Positions 23,567-35,295 of a DNA stretch of 64,000 nt are shown one piece after another; position 1 is the first letter of the stretch; each line of letters opens with the position of its first letter. A program made the translations under genes and the position numbers. The notes beneath the pieces were generated by a model that made no database searches, was not told where the DNA came from, and saw only the letters and a list, made by a program, of their open reading frames with translations. This DNA is from Beta vulgaris subsp. vulgaris (lineage: Eukaryota; Streptophyta; Magnoliopsida; Caryophyllales; Amaranthaceae). The stretch lies in assembly GCF_026745355.1 (NCBI RefSeq), contig NC_079210.1, positions 27,534,029-27,598,028 on the forward strand, in the 5' to 3' direction.

Positions 23567-24660
23567 CTCTTCCATGTGGAGGCCATAATGGGCCCTCCAA
23601 AACAGTCGCCAAGGTACTTCAGTCTGGTTTTCATTGGCCGAATCTATTTCATGATGCTAGTAATTTTCTTAAGTCTTGTGATGCATGCCAACGAACATGA
23701 AATATTTTCCGTAGAAATGAGATGCCCCAAACCCCCATTTTGGAAGTTGAACTATTTGATGTATGGGGTATTGATTTTATGGGTCCTTTTCCCTCTTCCT
23801 CAGGCAATAACTTCATACTTGTTGTTGTTGATTATGTGTCTAAGTGGGTAGAAGTCATTGCGTCACCAACTAATGACTCTAAGGTTGTTATGAAAATGTT
23901 CAACAAGATTATCTTTCCAAGGTTTGGGGTACCAAGGGTTGTCATTAGTGATGGTGGATCTCATTTTCACAAAAGAACTTTTGAAGCCTTACTCAAGAAA
24001 TATGGCGTCTACCATATGGATGGTCTAGCATATCATCCTTATATAAGTTGGCAAGTAGAAGTGTGTAATCGTGAAATAAAGACTCTTGGAGAAAGTGGTA
24101 GCCAAATCTAGAAAGGATTGGAGTGATAAGTTAGATGACACATTATGGGCTTATAGAACTGCCTTTAAGATCCATATTGGTACCACCCTTATAGAATAGT
24201 CTATGGTAAAGCATGTCACCTACCTGTCAAACTAGAGTACAAGGATTTTTGGGGTGCTAAGGAGTTAAACCTTGATGCTAAATTAACAAGAGAACGCCAA
24301 TTGCAGATCAATTAGCTTGATGAAGTCCGATTGAATGCATATGATAGTTCGCGTCTCTACAAAGAGCGCATTAAGAGATGGCATGATAAGAAAATTTTGA
24401 ACACGAAGTTCTCTATTGACGGTGACAAGGTTTTATTTTACATATCTAGACTAAAACTATTTCCTGGTAAGTTGAAGTCTAGGTGGTCTGGTCCATCTTA
24501 TGTCACTAATACTAACAAGTTTTAATCTATTGAGGTGATGAATGCTACAGGTGAGAAGTTCAAAGTTAATGGACAACATTTGAAGTTATACCATACAGGA
24601 ATCCCTGTTGGATCGGCGGAGGAGTTATACTATCAACCCTCATCCCCTTCTGTTTGAGGG
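23567..24660 (+). pseudogene. Athila-like integrase, 3' part
   Basis: This continues the integrase interrupted at 20395. The open stretch 23722-24111 reads [20 protein letters not shown] (first catalytic Asp in WGIDF), then [20 protein letters not shown] (second Asp) and [12 protein letters not shown] (the Glu of the DDE triad, in the QxEVxNREIK context). Downstream, in shifted frames, come [12 protein letters not shown] sequence, ARLYKERIKRWHDKKIL-like sequence (24331-24525) and FKVNGQHLK. That is the C-terminal extension of Athila integrases, ending about 24600-24660. Catalytic residues are preserved, but frameshifts and a stop at 24109 break it. Confidence 0.8.
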
Positions 24661-25730
24661 ATGAAGCATTATGGTCGTGCGGGACCTTTATAAACCAGCG
24701 CTGATCAGGAGGCAACCCGATTTCTTTCCTTTCTTCTCTTTTCTTCTTTTTATTTTTTCGTAGTTGCTAAATTTTGTAGTTTGGTGAGAGAGTGAGAGGG
24801 TACTAATCATCCTTTTAAAGCTACATGTGTGCAGGATGGGTGATCAATTCGAGAAACCCATGAAAATTCAAGCCATCACTTGCTAGGAAACGCTCGACGC
24901 CATCGGGCTGCTTCGCCCGATCGGGCCTGTAACGAAAAAAACGAACAACTGAAAATGTGGAACGCCCGATGCCATCGGCCCATCTCGCCCAATCAAGCGT
25001 TACCTTCGTGAAACTTAAGAACGACAGAAAACAAAAAAAGAGAAACGCTCGATGTTGTCGGGCTCATACGCCCGATCAGGCCCGCAACTAAAATTGAAAA
25101 GTGGAAGAAAAATAGACGCTCGATCCCGTCGGGCATGGCACGCCCGATCGGGCCCGTAACCAAATCATGAATTCCATAAAATAAAAAGTATCACTCGATG
25201 CTGTCGGGCGACTTCGCCCGATCGGGCCCGTAACATTAACTAGGCGGAATTCACAAGAAAAAAATGTCTCCCGATCGAGCTCGCGGCCGGCTGCTCTAAT
25301 TAAAGGAGTTTTTCTCCTTTCTTTCACCCACTTTCTCTCTCACACTCTCTCTCCTCCAAACCCTAACCCCCAAATTCTCTCATCTTATTCCCCAAAAAAC
25401 TCACACTCCACCAGTGAAGAACTCCACTCAAAGCCTCAAATTTTTAACAAATTACCTTCCTCATCACTTCCTACCCATTTCTTACTCCACCTTCTTCACT
25501 TTCTTCCCCCCTATCTCTCACCTCCATCTTCTTCTTCATCCTTTCCACCATTAAAGTGAGGCACTAGTAGAATAAAAGTTTATTGCTGCGGTTTTACCCA
25601 TACGCAGCAATATACCACGTAAAAAGAAAAAGAAAAATATAAAGTAATCATATTGTTTTGCTTTCCAAGGCGGCAAAAAACCGTTAAAGAGTAAGTGGAA
25701 GTTCTCAATTATTGTGCATTAAAGCAATAT
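24661..25730. other. Post-pol region of the Athila-like element with palindrome cluster
   Basis: This is non-coding. Between about 24880 and 25280 it repeats a unit of about 80 bp built round CGCCCGATCGGGCC-like palindromes separated by A-rich spacers. The same palindrome occurs in this family's LTRs. A Pu/Py-skewed stretch (ctctctcctcc) follows at 25320-25560. At 25564 CACTAGTAGAATAAAAG with nearby TTGCTGCG inverted motifs looks like a CACTA terminus, but no partner end was found. Confidence 0.6.
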
Positions 25731-27195
25731 GTTTACAAGGCGGCGAAAAACCGGCACCGGCTCATCACCACCACCACCGGTCCTCCCCTGGGAGGACACC
25801 TTCCCGGATGATATTTTCTCCACCGAAGAACAACGGGACCGATTTCAGCGCCTAAAGGGGGCGAGGTAAGTCCTACTACTTTCCTTGACATTGAGTTCTT
25901 AAGTAACTTAGGGATTTCTTCTGAATTTAGGGACTTTATGAAAATAATTGGGATGGAATCCTTTTTTCCTATACATATTAACACGTACCATGTGCTAGTC
26001 TATGCGTTTTATAGCAGTCTAATAGTCAGGCACCCTCGAAACAGACCGATATCACATGTGACATATAGGCTACTTAATCAGGATTTCACACTTACCCTCC
26101 CGGAGTTTGCTAGAATACTCCGTGTCCTAATCGGGATGAGATAAGGCATCCCCTCGATTACCATCATCGTGATGTCTACTACGACATTACGGGTGACGAC
26201 AATGATTTTTCCCTCCAACATTGTCATGCTAAATATATCTACCAACCCATCTTTAAAATTTGCGTCTGATTTATGTCAAAAACATTGTTTGAGCGGGTAG
26301 AAGGCCAACTAATTCGGGGGGGGGGGGGGATGAACTTTACTTGATAGGCAATTACATGTATCGAGGTACCCCGCGTCGCTTTCACTATAACATACCCCAT
26401 CATGTTGCACTCCAAATGGAGCGTATCGCCACCACCTACCCAAAGCGGCATGCCGATGGCACATTCACCTCTCGTCCCATAGAGAATGGGGGTTTAGTTA
26501 CTCTTTTTGCCCGGGCAATCCCGGTTTCGATGAGACTCGTTACCAGACGGCCCTGGGACCTACATTATTTGACTATGCCTACCTAGCTTGCCTCCACTAG
26601 TTAGATCGGGGTGGGGATACCTACCAGTGGCGAATTAACGGGATGCTCTCCATCGCACTGCCCAACCATTGTAGCAAAAATCAAACATGGCCAACCTCAT
26701 TACCACCTTCCTATTGCCGGTTCTGACTTTCCTACCCCTATTCCCCCGATACCCGAGCGTACCTACCATCGTCGCCCAACCCATATTAAGGATATTCCCT
26801 CTACTTTTGATGCTCCCCTCCCTAATATTTTATTGTTCCTGCCTTTTTTGATTTTCAGGAGATGATGAGCATGCTCTAGAGGATGGAGATTGGCATTACA
26901 GCCAACACGACCGCTATCCATGGCATCAGCCAGCAGGTTGATGCCAATGATGCAGTTCTACATAGCCTCAGTCATCGTGTTGATACATTGGCCAATGATC
27001 AGCACCTGGCTCTATATTCAATGTATGACGAGAATTACTGCCTTCATCGGATTGCTGAGCATGATACACACCCATCTTGGTACACTTGGAACCCGAGTTA
27101 CAGCCAGCCGGGATCCTATAGCCAAGGCGGCGGAGGTAAGGGTGATGGAGGTGAGGATGACGATGGTGAGGATACTCTCATGGATGACTGATATC
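25730..27195 (+). pseudogene. Additional (env-position) ORF relic of the Athila-like element
   Basis: Coding traces between pol and the 3' LTR begin near 25730 with RRRKTGTGSSPPPPVLPWED and run on in shifting frames. The blocks are MESFFPIHINTYHVLVYAFY with RPISHVTYRLLNQDF and LPEFARILRV (25938-26144), then YLIGNYMYRGTPRRFHYNIP and HHVALQMERIATTYPKRHAD (about 26341-26460), and a C-terminal acidic/glycine tail (27120-27190). The F...LP.FARIL.VP pattern is that of the plant transposon-associated protein domain found as a third ORF in Athila-class elements. No transmembrane envelope-like segment is evident. Stops and a poly-G run at 26317-26329 disrupt it. Confidence 0.6.
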
Positions 27196-28717
27196 CATGT
27201 CACTATTTCCCCTTGTTGCAATGTCGTCATTGCCATGTTCAGCTTGAGGGAGGAATTCTGTAAGTACTGCTCTCACTATTACTGCTTTTTAGATAGATTA
27301 GTTTTACTGTTTTCTTTAGGCTAGTTATGTTAGTTTAATTGCTTTAAAAACAAAAAAATAAGAAATATTGCTGAAAAACTACCAAAAATACAAGTTGAAC
27401 ATGAATAGTTTAATTGCTTCGCTGTGTCCCGAACTTTGCTTTGATAAATGATTTAACTCATTATACTGGATGGTTGGGTATTTGTAATTGGAATGTTGTG
27501 ATGTGATCTCTTATTGCGTTTGTCTTGAGTATATTTTGATGATAAAGGGCCTACTTTAACTACATGCTTGAATTGGCTACATTGTAAGAATTCATTCTAG
27601 CCTCCGGATGTATTTTTATGTCCGGACTATCCTTGTGTGTTAGTTCCTCATATCATTCTTATCTTCACTTTGGCAATGTACTCGTTGAAATCTGATGACT
27701 TTGGACATGTGATGTAATAGAGGTGTTCAGTTGTTTGATTTTTTAGCCTCGGAGTTGTTAAAAGAATCAGTTTTTCCTTCCTATCCCCGCTGAGCCTAAC
27801 GACTTTTTGGATGTATATTAAGTCACATTACACACCTTGAGCCTTTTCAATATTTATTGTCCCAAGCCTAGCTTGGGGGAGCATTTGTTAGGTTAATATT
27901 ATATTGTGTGGTTGATTTTTGCGGGTTGATTGGAAAATAGTATGTTTTGTTGACACAAAGTGAAGTGAAAGAATAGAAATGAAAAGAAAAGAAAAATAAC
28001 ACATGAAAAGTCTCCATGATTTCCATTCATTAAGTTTCAAGAAATTATGATTCATGAAAAAAAAATACATTTTGTTGAAAACTATATTGAAAGAGACAAT
28101 TGTTGGTTGGTTCGAAAAATTTAAAGTTGGTCATTATTTTAGGCATGTGATTGAGGCCATGGGAGTTGTTTTTACCACATCTGGTTCTACTAGTGCTATT
28201 TGCTCCCTCATTCAGAGCTTTTCCACCAATTCCTCAAATCATTCCCGTACCTTTACCTGCGCCCCATTACAACCCAAAGAAAGACCTTTTGAGCACGTAT
28301 TTGAATGTTTTTTAGAATGATATAGAGTCAATGTGCCAAAGTTGAAGTTTAAGTTTGTTATTCAAGTCGGTTTGATTAGGATGAGCTATATATATACCTT
28401 TTCTAAACACATGAGAGTGTGAGTAGGATGGGATATTATGGTTGGGTTGATGAGCGATCGGGCACACTTTATGCTCGCCACAAATTAAAAATTGAGAGAA
28501 GTGACACCTTGGTGAGTCCCTTTTGAAGATGTGCGAGTTATTTAGGGCAGCTATGTCTAACAATTTGCTTAAGCGATTGGTGGTCAAAGTGATCTTAGCA
28601 ACTGAACTTGAATTTTGCTTGCTTGAAAGGTTTTGAGTTGAAAATGTTTGAATTTCACATTTTGAGGGGTGAAGCAATTCTATTCATATTCATGTTGTGC
28701 TTTGCTAAGGGGGAGTT
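27196..28717. other. 3' untranslated internal region of the Athila-like element
   Basis: This is non-coding sequence ending in a polypurine tract and the 3' LTR. The block 27880-28717 is the reverse complement, with divergence, of 63115-64000, the corresponding part of the second Athila-like element at the window's right end. That shows it belongs to the retroelement and is not host DNA. Confidence 0.75.
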
Positions 28718-30056
28718 TGATGTTATGATTTTATATAGAGTTTTCCCCCTACTTATATGCTAAAAGTGATGCTTATGGTGCTATTAGGAGCCATTTTGTA
28801 CTAACTCTCTCCATCTAGTTGTGGTTTGTTGTTTTGTGTTGTATTTCAGGTTTTAGGGAACTATTCCCTACTTTTCATCTGTTATATGACCGCTACATTG
28901 GATTGGAGAGGTTGGACGCTGAGTCTCGAGATCCCGAGGATGCTTTCCGGAACCTTGAGAAAAAATGAGCCAAGATTTGGCTCTTGAGCCAAGAAACAAG
29001 TGAATGATGATCGGCCCGACAGAATCGGGCGGTACAACCCGATCGGGCGCAGAAGCAAGGCAATGATTTCTGTTACGGGACCGATCAGGCGTTGAAGCCC
29101 AGTCATAATTCGTTGTTGATGCCCGATCGGGCGTCTTGGCCCGACCACATCGGGCGCCCATGGAAGATCTGCCGCGCAACTGCTAAGCTTTTAGGCGGCC
29201 CGATGACATCGGGCGGGTCAGCCCGATATCATTGGGCGCCTGTGATTTTGAGCTGTTTACTATATGTTGGAGCCCGATTGGGTCGGGCGAATTATCGGCA
29301 CGCGCATGTAATGAATCTCGAGCTGATTTTCGAGACTTCTTATTATTGGTTTTAGGACTTGTATAAATAGCATAATTAGAATTTCTAGAAGACATCTTAG
29401 TTTCTATTAGTTTTCTCTATAGAGTGTTTCAAGAACCCTAATTTAGTGCTTTTTTATTTCAATTCAAGATCAAACCTTTTTCTTATTCACAAGTTTAATA
29501 TAATTCGGTAATCTTTCTTTATTACTTCCTCTATTGTTAATAAGATTCTTTTCTTAGTTATTTCAATTGTTTCATGTGATTGAATCTTCATGCTAGATTT
29601 ATAAGTTAGGCCTGATTTATATTTCTATTATTGCAATATTGAATCTGCTTCGAGAGGAGAGATACCGTATAGGCTTTCAATCATTAGGCAAAGTGACCCT
29701 TGACCATGCGAGAGCGGCTGGGTTATCTTTGAGGGAGGTAATGTTCGAGAGAAATTACATGTGGCCTAAAAATTTTAACTTATGAGTTGGTTGTTATTCG
29801 TCCTTGATTTCCCGAATTGTATGCATAGTAATCCATAATTCTAGTGCTTTATTAATTGATTTATACCTTCTTATTCAGTTTTGTTTTTTGCATAGTTTAG
29901 TAACACAACCATATTCATCTGATTTTGTTAGTATAATATTAGAGTTCAGACATAATAATATAACTTTCTCCCTGTGGATTCGATCCTGACTTCCCTGAAT
30001 ACTAGTTAGTGGACCTTAGGATATTTTTGATTAGATGATACGACATTAGCCTGTTA
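28718..30056 (+). repeat. 3' LTR of the Athila-like element
   Basis: It starts TGATGTTATGATTTTATATA and ends AGCCTGTTA. It matches the 5' LTR but lacks about 150 bp near 29562 and has about 20 bp near 29500 that the 5' LTR lacks. GCCCGATCGGGC-type palindromes recur at 29010-29290. Confidence 0.88.
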
Positions 30057-30705
30057 GAACGCCTTAGAAATGTTCTCGCACTTTTGTTCAAGATGCACTC
30101 ATATCCGCACACAACTTCGTTTCCCCATTAATGATCCAGAGTTTATGCTCGTGTTGCTGCGGAACCTGAACGATTTCTATTATTGTCACATGGTTGCAAT
30201 TATTTACACCTGCCTCAGCCACATGGAACAACATGGCTTTGACATTAATGCTCTGAAGTTGCAAGTTGAAAAAGGATATCAAGAAGATCTGGAAACTCCC
30301 AGCACAAATCCAAGGGTATATGCTAAGATGGACGAACCATTGAGTACGGTGTATGATCGCCATCAAGGCCAACGTATAATTCAAGCCTTAGCGTATGTCC
30401 ACTATTTAGCCCTTTCCTGAAATAGACATGAGCAAACTCTGCGCTTATTGTCGGCAATTTGGGCATGAAACTGATCGATGCCATGATCTTTACCATAAAG
30501 TTCAAAACCTGGTTGATCGAGGCATCATTATTCCAACCATGAAGGAAGTGTCCTCAAGGGAAGTGTCAGCGCGCCCTCAACATCAATCCCAAATTGATAT
30601 CTTCCCCAAATTAGTCGAGCAAGGTCTGATTTACCCATTTCCTAGAAGCCCGGGGGCAAGTCCCGTAAGGCCAGTTCTCCAGAAGTACTGCCAATATCAT
30701 TAGTT
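30057..30705 (+). pseudogene. Tat-type gypsy gag, right part, with zinc-knuckle-like blocks
   Basis: This continues the gag interrupted by the Athila-like element. The open stretch 30070-30420 is followed at 30428 by CAYCRQFGHETDRCHDLYHK and VQNLVDRGII, the CxYC..xGH.T..C arrangement typical of Tat gags. A second such block, KYCQYHxLHGHDTNxCHAL, spans about 30685-30745 with stops. These cysteine/histidine blocks place the region at the gag C-terminus. Confidence 0.65.
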
Positions 30706-31770
30706 GCATGGTCACGACACAAACTAATGTCATGCTCTCAGCTATTGCATCCAGCAAATCACCAGCATAGCTCTTGTCTACCGCAAAGCTACTTGATCAT
30801 CTCACATAAGACAAGTCTTCGGTAAAAGTCATGTAGGGGGTTAGCCCATCGAAAAAAAAGGAAAAAAAAATCTCTCAACTTGTTAGTATTAGAGAACTAC
30901 GAGCAGCTTCAATCCCCATTATCACGTACACATGCACTATGAGATCACTCCACCTATGTAGCACTTGGAGAACGTAGATAACTCAATATGAGTGCAGCTG
31001 CTTTATTAGATTAAAAATTTAGTTCTTTCTAAAATAACGAACTACGTTGAGTTTGATTACCCATAAAATGCACCTGGAGCAAAGGGGATATGTAGGCAGC
31101 CTTCGAGTTCGACTCAAATTTATTAACCATTGTAGTTTGGGCAATGTAATCAGCTCAAGATATCAGTCATCATAGGAGCAATTTAAGAATGCTCAATTGA
31201 CTGATCAATGGGGATACATGCCCTAATCTCTATATTTTATGTCTTTGTTCAAATATTAAGCAGGGAATGGACGAATGAAAACAATCTAATTTCAACTCCA
31301 ATGACAGTAAAATCATTCAAGAGGGTCAAATAAATAAATAAATAAAACAAAAATTATAATGGTGGACTATTCTAGTCAAAATATTGCAATATTGTTTTAA
31401 AAAATGTCCTTTATTCCGCAATGCATTCTATAATATGTAGCTTTCTTCTCCTTTATTTTAATTTTTTTTCTCTACCTTTAGGTCCAAAAAGAAGAAATTT
31501 ATCCCTTCTCTAATGATGACCAATTACCATACTATGAGTTCATTCTTTAGGGAGATACTGAGCCATACTATGAGTTTCCATAGCCTTGTTTTAGTAGGAA
31601 GGAACAGAAGATCTTACCAGGATTGTGGATATTCTACAATGAGGTTAGAAATATGGATTTAATGAAAAGTTGGTTTGTTCGAGAACAAAAAATTAAAAAA
31701 GAATATGATTAGGTACATAATCTGGAACATGGAGTCCGTAAGAGACTTTTTACTTTTGAGTCCCCTAAGG
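30706..31770. other. Tat-type gag-to-pol spacer
   Basis: This is mostly non-coding. It contains the 'gggatatgtaggcagcctt' block (31088-31106) also seen in variant form near 2450-2470, so it is conserved between the Tat-type copies here. In Ogre/Tat elements a spliced intron is known in this part of the polyprotein. I cannot confirm one from sequence alone. Confidence 0.5.
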
Positions 31771-31778
31771 TAGGAGAC

Positions 31779-32640
31779 TTGAATCCGGTGTCTTTGATGA
31801 TACCTTCTGACGAAAACATTGCTCATAAGTGGAGTATTGAGTATCAGGCAAAAGACGGGTCTATGGGATTTAAAATGTTTTTAGGAAACAATCTTCCACA
31901 TCCATCTCATGAAGCTATCTTGTCACCCCTTTTAGATGGCTATCATACGGATAGCTCATCTTCCAGCCAATCTACGTTGCATGCTCAGTTAGAAGATTCT
32001 AATTGTGAGGAAATTGAATGTGAACGTTTATCTAAGTATATTTGCATGCAAGGTGTTATTTCTGGCACTGAATTTAATAATGATGAATGACTTGACAGGC
32101 TATAATCAAATACTCATGGCTCAAGAAGATATGACAAAGACGTGTTTCATCACACCATGGGGCACTTTCTGCTATCGAGTTATGCTTTTGATCTCAAGAA
32201 TATCGGAGCCACATATCAAAGGGCTGCAACCACTATCCTTCATTACCTCATCCACGACATTGTGGAGATTTATGAAAATGACATGATTGTGAAAAGTGAA
32301 GATCGTGAGGGGCATAATCCCGCACCAAGGTCCTTCTTTGAAAGAATCAGAAAATACAATCTAAGACTAACCTTCAAAAGAGTGTGTTTGGCGACACATC
32401 GGGGAAGTTGTTGGGATTCATTGTCAGTCAAGACGGCATCAAAGTGGACTTTGAAAAGGTGAAAGCTATTCAAGAGCTACCTCCTCCAAAAACATAAACA
32501 GAAGTAAGAGAATTTCTCGGTAGAATACAACATATTACCAGGTTCATCTCGCAGCTCACTATGAAATGTGAACCTATATTTAAGTTGCTCAGAAGATGGG
32601 CATCCCATGATTGGAATGTAGAATTTCAAATCCACCTATT
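31779..32640 (+). pseudogene. Tat-type reverse transcriptase relic
   Basis: A pre-RT stretch (31779-32090) is followed by RT palm blocks: GYNQILMAQEDMTKTCFITP and WGTFCYRV, then KNIGATYQRAATTILHYLIH. The active site reads YENDMIVKSED where Tat elements have YVDDMIVKS, so one catalytic Asp context is lost. Next comes FIVSQDGIKVDFEKVKAIQE and REFLGRIQHITRFISQLTMK (32400-32570), the thumb/connection region. Frame changes at about 32140, 32390 and 32500 mark decay. Confidence 0.75.
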
Positions 32641-32673
32641 CTAATGCCACCTAGGGCAAGATAACCCCTAATT

Positions 32674-33430
32674 TTGTACCTCACTATTGCTGAAACGACT
32701 ATGGGAGTTCTCTTAGCCCAATATCAAGAGCGAATAAAGAAGGAAGTTGCCATATACTATCTTAACAAGAAATTCCTGAAGTATGAGACAATATATACCC
32801 CACTGGAAAAACCATGTATCTCTTTGGCCTATGCCACAAAGAAGTTGAGGCATCACCTTCAAGCTCATACCACTTACCTAATCTCGAGAATTAATCCCAT
32901 TAAGTATTGGTTTGGAAAATCCATTCTTAGTGCAAGATTGGCAAGATGGCATGCTATGCTTTCTGAGTTTGATATTCAATGTGTCAGCCATAAATCTGTT
33001 AAAGGAAGAGCAATATATGAGGCCCTAGTAGAAGGACCAGTGTTAGGAGATGAATATGATGATGCATTCCTTGACGAGTAATGGAGCTTCTAATAGGAGA
33101 GGTAATGGAGCAGGGGTTTTGTTAGTAGATCCTAAAGGAGTCCATATTCCATTTGCTTTCAAGCTATATCTCTCAACAACAAATAATACAACCGAGTATG
33201 AAGTCTGCATATATAGAGTAAAGGCCGCCATGGTAGCAGGGGCAAGACATCTCACTACGTATGTAGATTCTAATCTCATTATATCTCAAACAATAGGAAT
33301 CTGGAGGGTTAGAGATGAGACTTCAGCTCTACACAAAGTACCTTCAAGAATTGATCCCTTATTTTGATGATATCACTTTCAAACATCTTCCTCGGGAACA
33401 AATAGTCTCATTCATGCTTTAGCCAATCAA
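32674..33430 (+). pseudogene. Tat-type dual RNase H region
   Basis: The first RNase H is seen in 32674-33081: LYLTIAETTMGVLLAQYQER, then YYLNKKFLKYETIYTPLEKP and LARWHAMLSEFDIQCVSHKS. A second RNase H of the other type follows at 33050-33400: GNGAGVLLVDPKGVHIPFAF, then TNNTTEYEVCIYRVKAAMVA and YVDSNLIISQTIGIWRVRDE, with FKHLPREQN after a shift. Two tandem RNase H domains, the second gained independently, are the diagnostic feature of the Tat lineage of plant Ty3/gypsy elements. The second domain's E of TEYE and D of YVDS are present. Confidence 0.82.
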
Positions 33431-33439
33431 GCTGTTAAA

Positions 33440-34800
33440 TGTAACATGGGAAAATGGTACGAATATCCAGTTAGTCTTAATAGAAGAAAGGAAGAAACCT
33501 ACAGTGATGGTAGCACAAGTTGTCTCCACGCTTGTTCAACAAGATGATGATGATGTAGTCTGGTATAAGGATATCAAGACTTTCCTAGAAACTATGCAAT
33601 ATTCAGAGGGAAGTGGCAAAAAGGACCCCATAGCTATTAGAAGGTTATTTGCTTATTTTCTCATTCTAAAAGGCATACTATATCACAAAGGGTTTGATGT
33701 TACTTTGCAACTCTGCGTGAATGACAGCGAAAAGCAAGCCATCATGAAAGAAGTTCATGCAGGAGAATGTGGACCCCATATGAATGGAAGAATGCGCCCT
33801 CATAAAATTTTTCGAGCACGTTTCTATTAAAGCACTTTAGAAGTTGATTGCATCAGCTTTGTCCGCGCGTGAAAGCAATGCCAAATATTTGCTAACCTCA
33901 ATCATATGTCGCCTGTGTCACGACATGATATGACCTCTCCTTGGCCGTTTTCAAGTTGGGGCATATACATAATCGGACAAATTCATCCGAAGGCATCAAA
34001 TGGGCTTCAATATATTCTTGTAGCAATTGCTTACTTTTCGAAGTGGGCTGAAGTTGCGTCATTTTCAAAGGGCAAAGCAAAGTCTCGAAGTATGTGAGTA
34101 ATAATATTATTTATCGTTAGACATACCTTTTGAAATCATCTACGATAATTGATCATAATTTGTGCATCATATGAAGACAACTCTCTCAAAATATGCAATC
34201 AAGCATCATCAGTCCTCACCTTATCGACCCAAAACCAATGGATCATGGAAGCACCCAATAACACAATTAAGACTATTGCTGCCAAGATGACTGAAAAGAC
34301 TAGGAAATGGCATGACAAACTCTCGTATGCCCTTTGGAGATATAGGATATCAATTAGGACTCCAACAGGCTCAACCCCGTATTCTCTAGTGTATGGTATG
34401 GAGCTAGTCCTACTGATTGAGGTAGAGATAACATCTCGAAGGGTCATAGTAGAAAGTGAAGTTTCAGAAGATCAATGGTACAAAACTCGTTATGATGAGG
34501 TTCATTTGTAGATGAGCGCCGACTGCAAGCTTTGCACAACATTCAACTTTATCAACTGAAAATTGCTCGTGCATTTAACAAAAAGGTTCGAGATAGAGAC
34601 ATGCAAGAAGGTGATATAGTTTTAAAGGAAAATAGATCCATTGCATGAACCTCGGGGAAAATTCCAGCCTAACTGGTTTGGACCATTCCTAGTCAAGCAT
34701 GTCACCACTGTTGGAGCAATATAGCTAATGGATTTTGATGGGAATGAATTCGCCCGTTTCACTTATCTCGATCAATTGAAGAAATATTATGCTTAGGCAT
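33440..34800 (+). pseudogene. Tat-type integrase relic
   Basis: Frames 33504-33830, 33906-34097 and 34149-34511 give the pre-integrase zinc region (IMKEVHAGECGPHMNGRM, with GILYHKGFD upstream). They also give the core start WPFSSWGIYIIGQIHPKASN, where the first catalytic Asp (normally W.D.IG) is changed, and then YILVAIAYFSKWAEVASFSK. Next come NNTIKTIAAKMTEKTRKWHD and SYALWRYRISIRTPTGSTPY, the post-Glu region. The chain ends near 34800 with KARAFNKKVR- and FDGNEF-like pieces. Stops and frame changes are frequent. Confidence 0.75.
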
Positions 34801-35295
34801 CAAAGTAATTGTAATTGTCGTGGTCAAGTAACCAAGTAGTTTGTGGATTTTCTATCCTATCTGGTTATTTTTAATAAACGTGCCATGTGTTTCTAGATAT
34901 ACATGCATGTATGCAAAAAAATGAAACAAAAAAAAGGAAAAAAAATGGAAAAAGAAATAAGAAAAAAAAGAAAGAAAAAGGAAAAAATGATGAAACATGT
35001 TTTTGATTGTTAATGTTTTATAGGTTGTGCTTTTATGTGTCATATGATTGATTAATTATAATTTGTATGTCATTTTTAATGTTAAAGTGTGCGCGTGTTT
35101 AGAATTGTGTTCACATTCAATTTCTCATAAGCAGATAATTCTCACAAATAAATCTTTTATTCATACCAACTGGGGTACCTCATTTCATACATAAAAAGAC
35201 ATAAAGCTTCCATTTCCTTCAAACTTTTAAAAAAAAGCAAAAAAAAAAAAAACGTAAAAAAAGCAACAACATGAAAATTAAACATGATATTCATT
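34801..35295. other. Tat-type 3' non-coding stretch
   Basis: A-rich, low-complexity DNA including a poly-A/GA run at 34915-34990 and another near 35228-35265. No gene is seen. Confidence 0.6.

Larger units (their letters stand above)
14755..30056 (+). mobile_element. Athila-like Ty3/gypsy retrotransposon (contains a copia insertion)
   Basis: This near-complete element spans 15.3 kb including a 3.17-kb nested copia. Parts in order are 5' LTR 14755-16230, PBS resembling the tRNA-Asp complement (TGGCACCGTTTTCGGGA from 16236), gag, protease, RT, RNase H, integrase, a long 3' internal region with an additional ORF relic, a polypurine tract AAGGGGGAG at about 28707-28715, and 3' LTR 28718-30056. 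Flanking 5-mers GAGCG (14750-14754) and GAACG (30057-30061) fit a TSD with one substitution. Gag-pol layout, the Asp-type PBS and the 'GGGGGAGTTTGATG' PPT/LTR junction match the Athila lineage. All ORFs carry stops or frameshifts, so it is inactive. Confidence 0.85.

Noticed and set aside
25564..25740. Short CACTA element between CACTAGTAG and 'aaggcggcgaaaaaccgg'
   Set aside because: Only one plausible terminus. The repeated 'aaggcggc.aaaaaccg' might be a duplication, but ends and TSD could not be defined.
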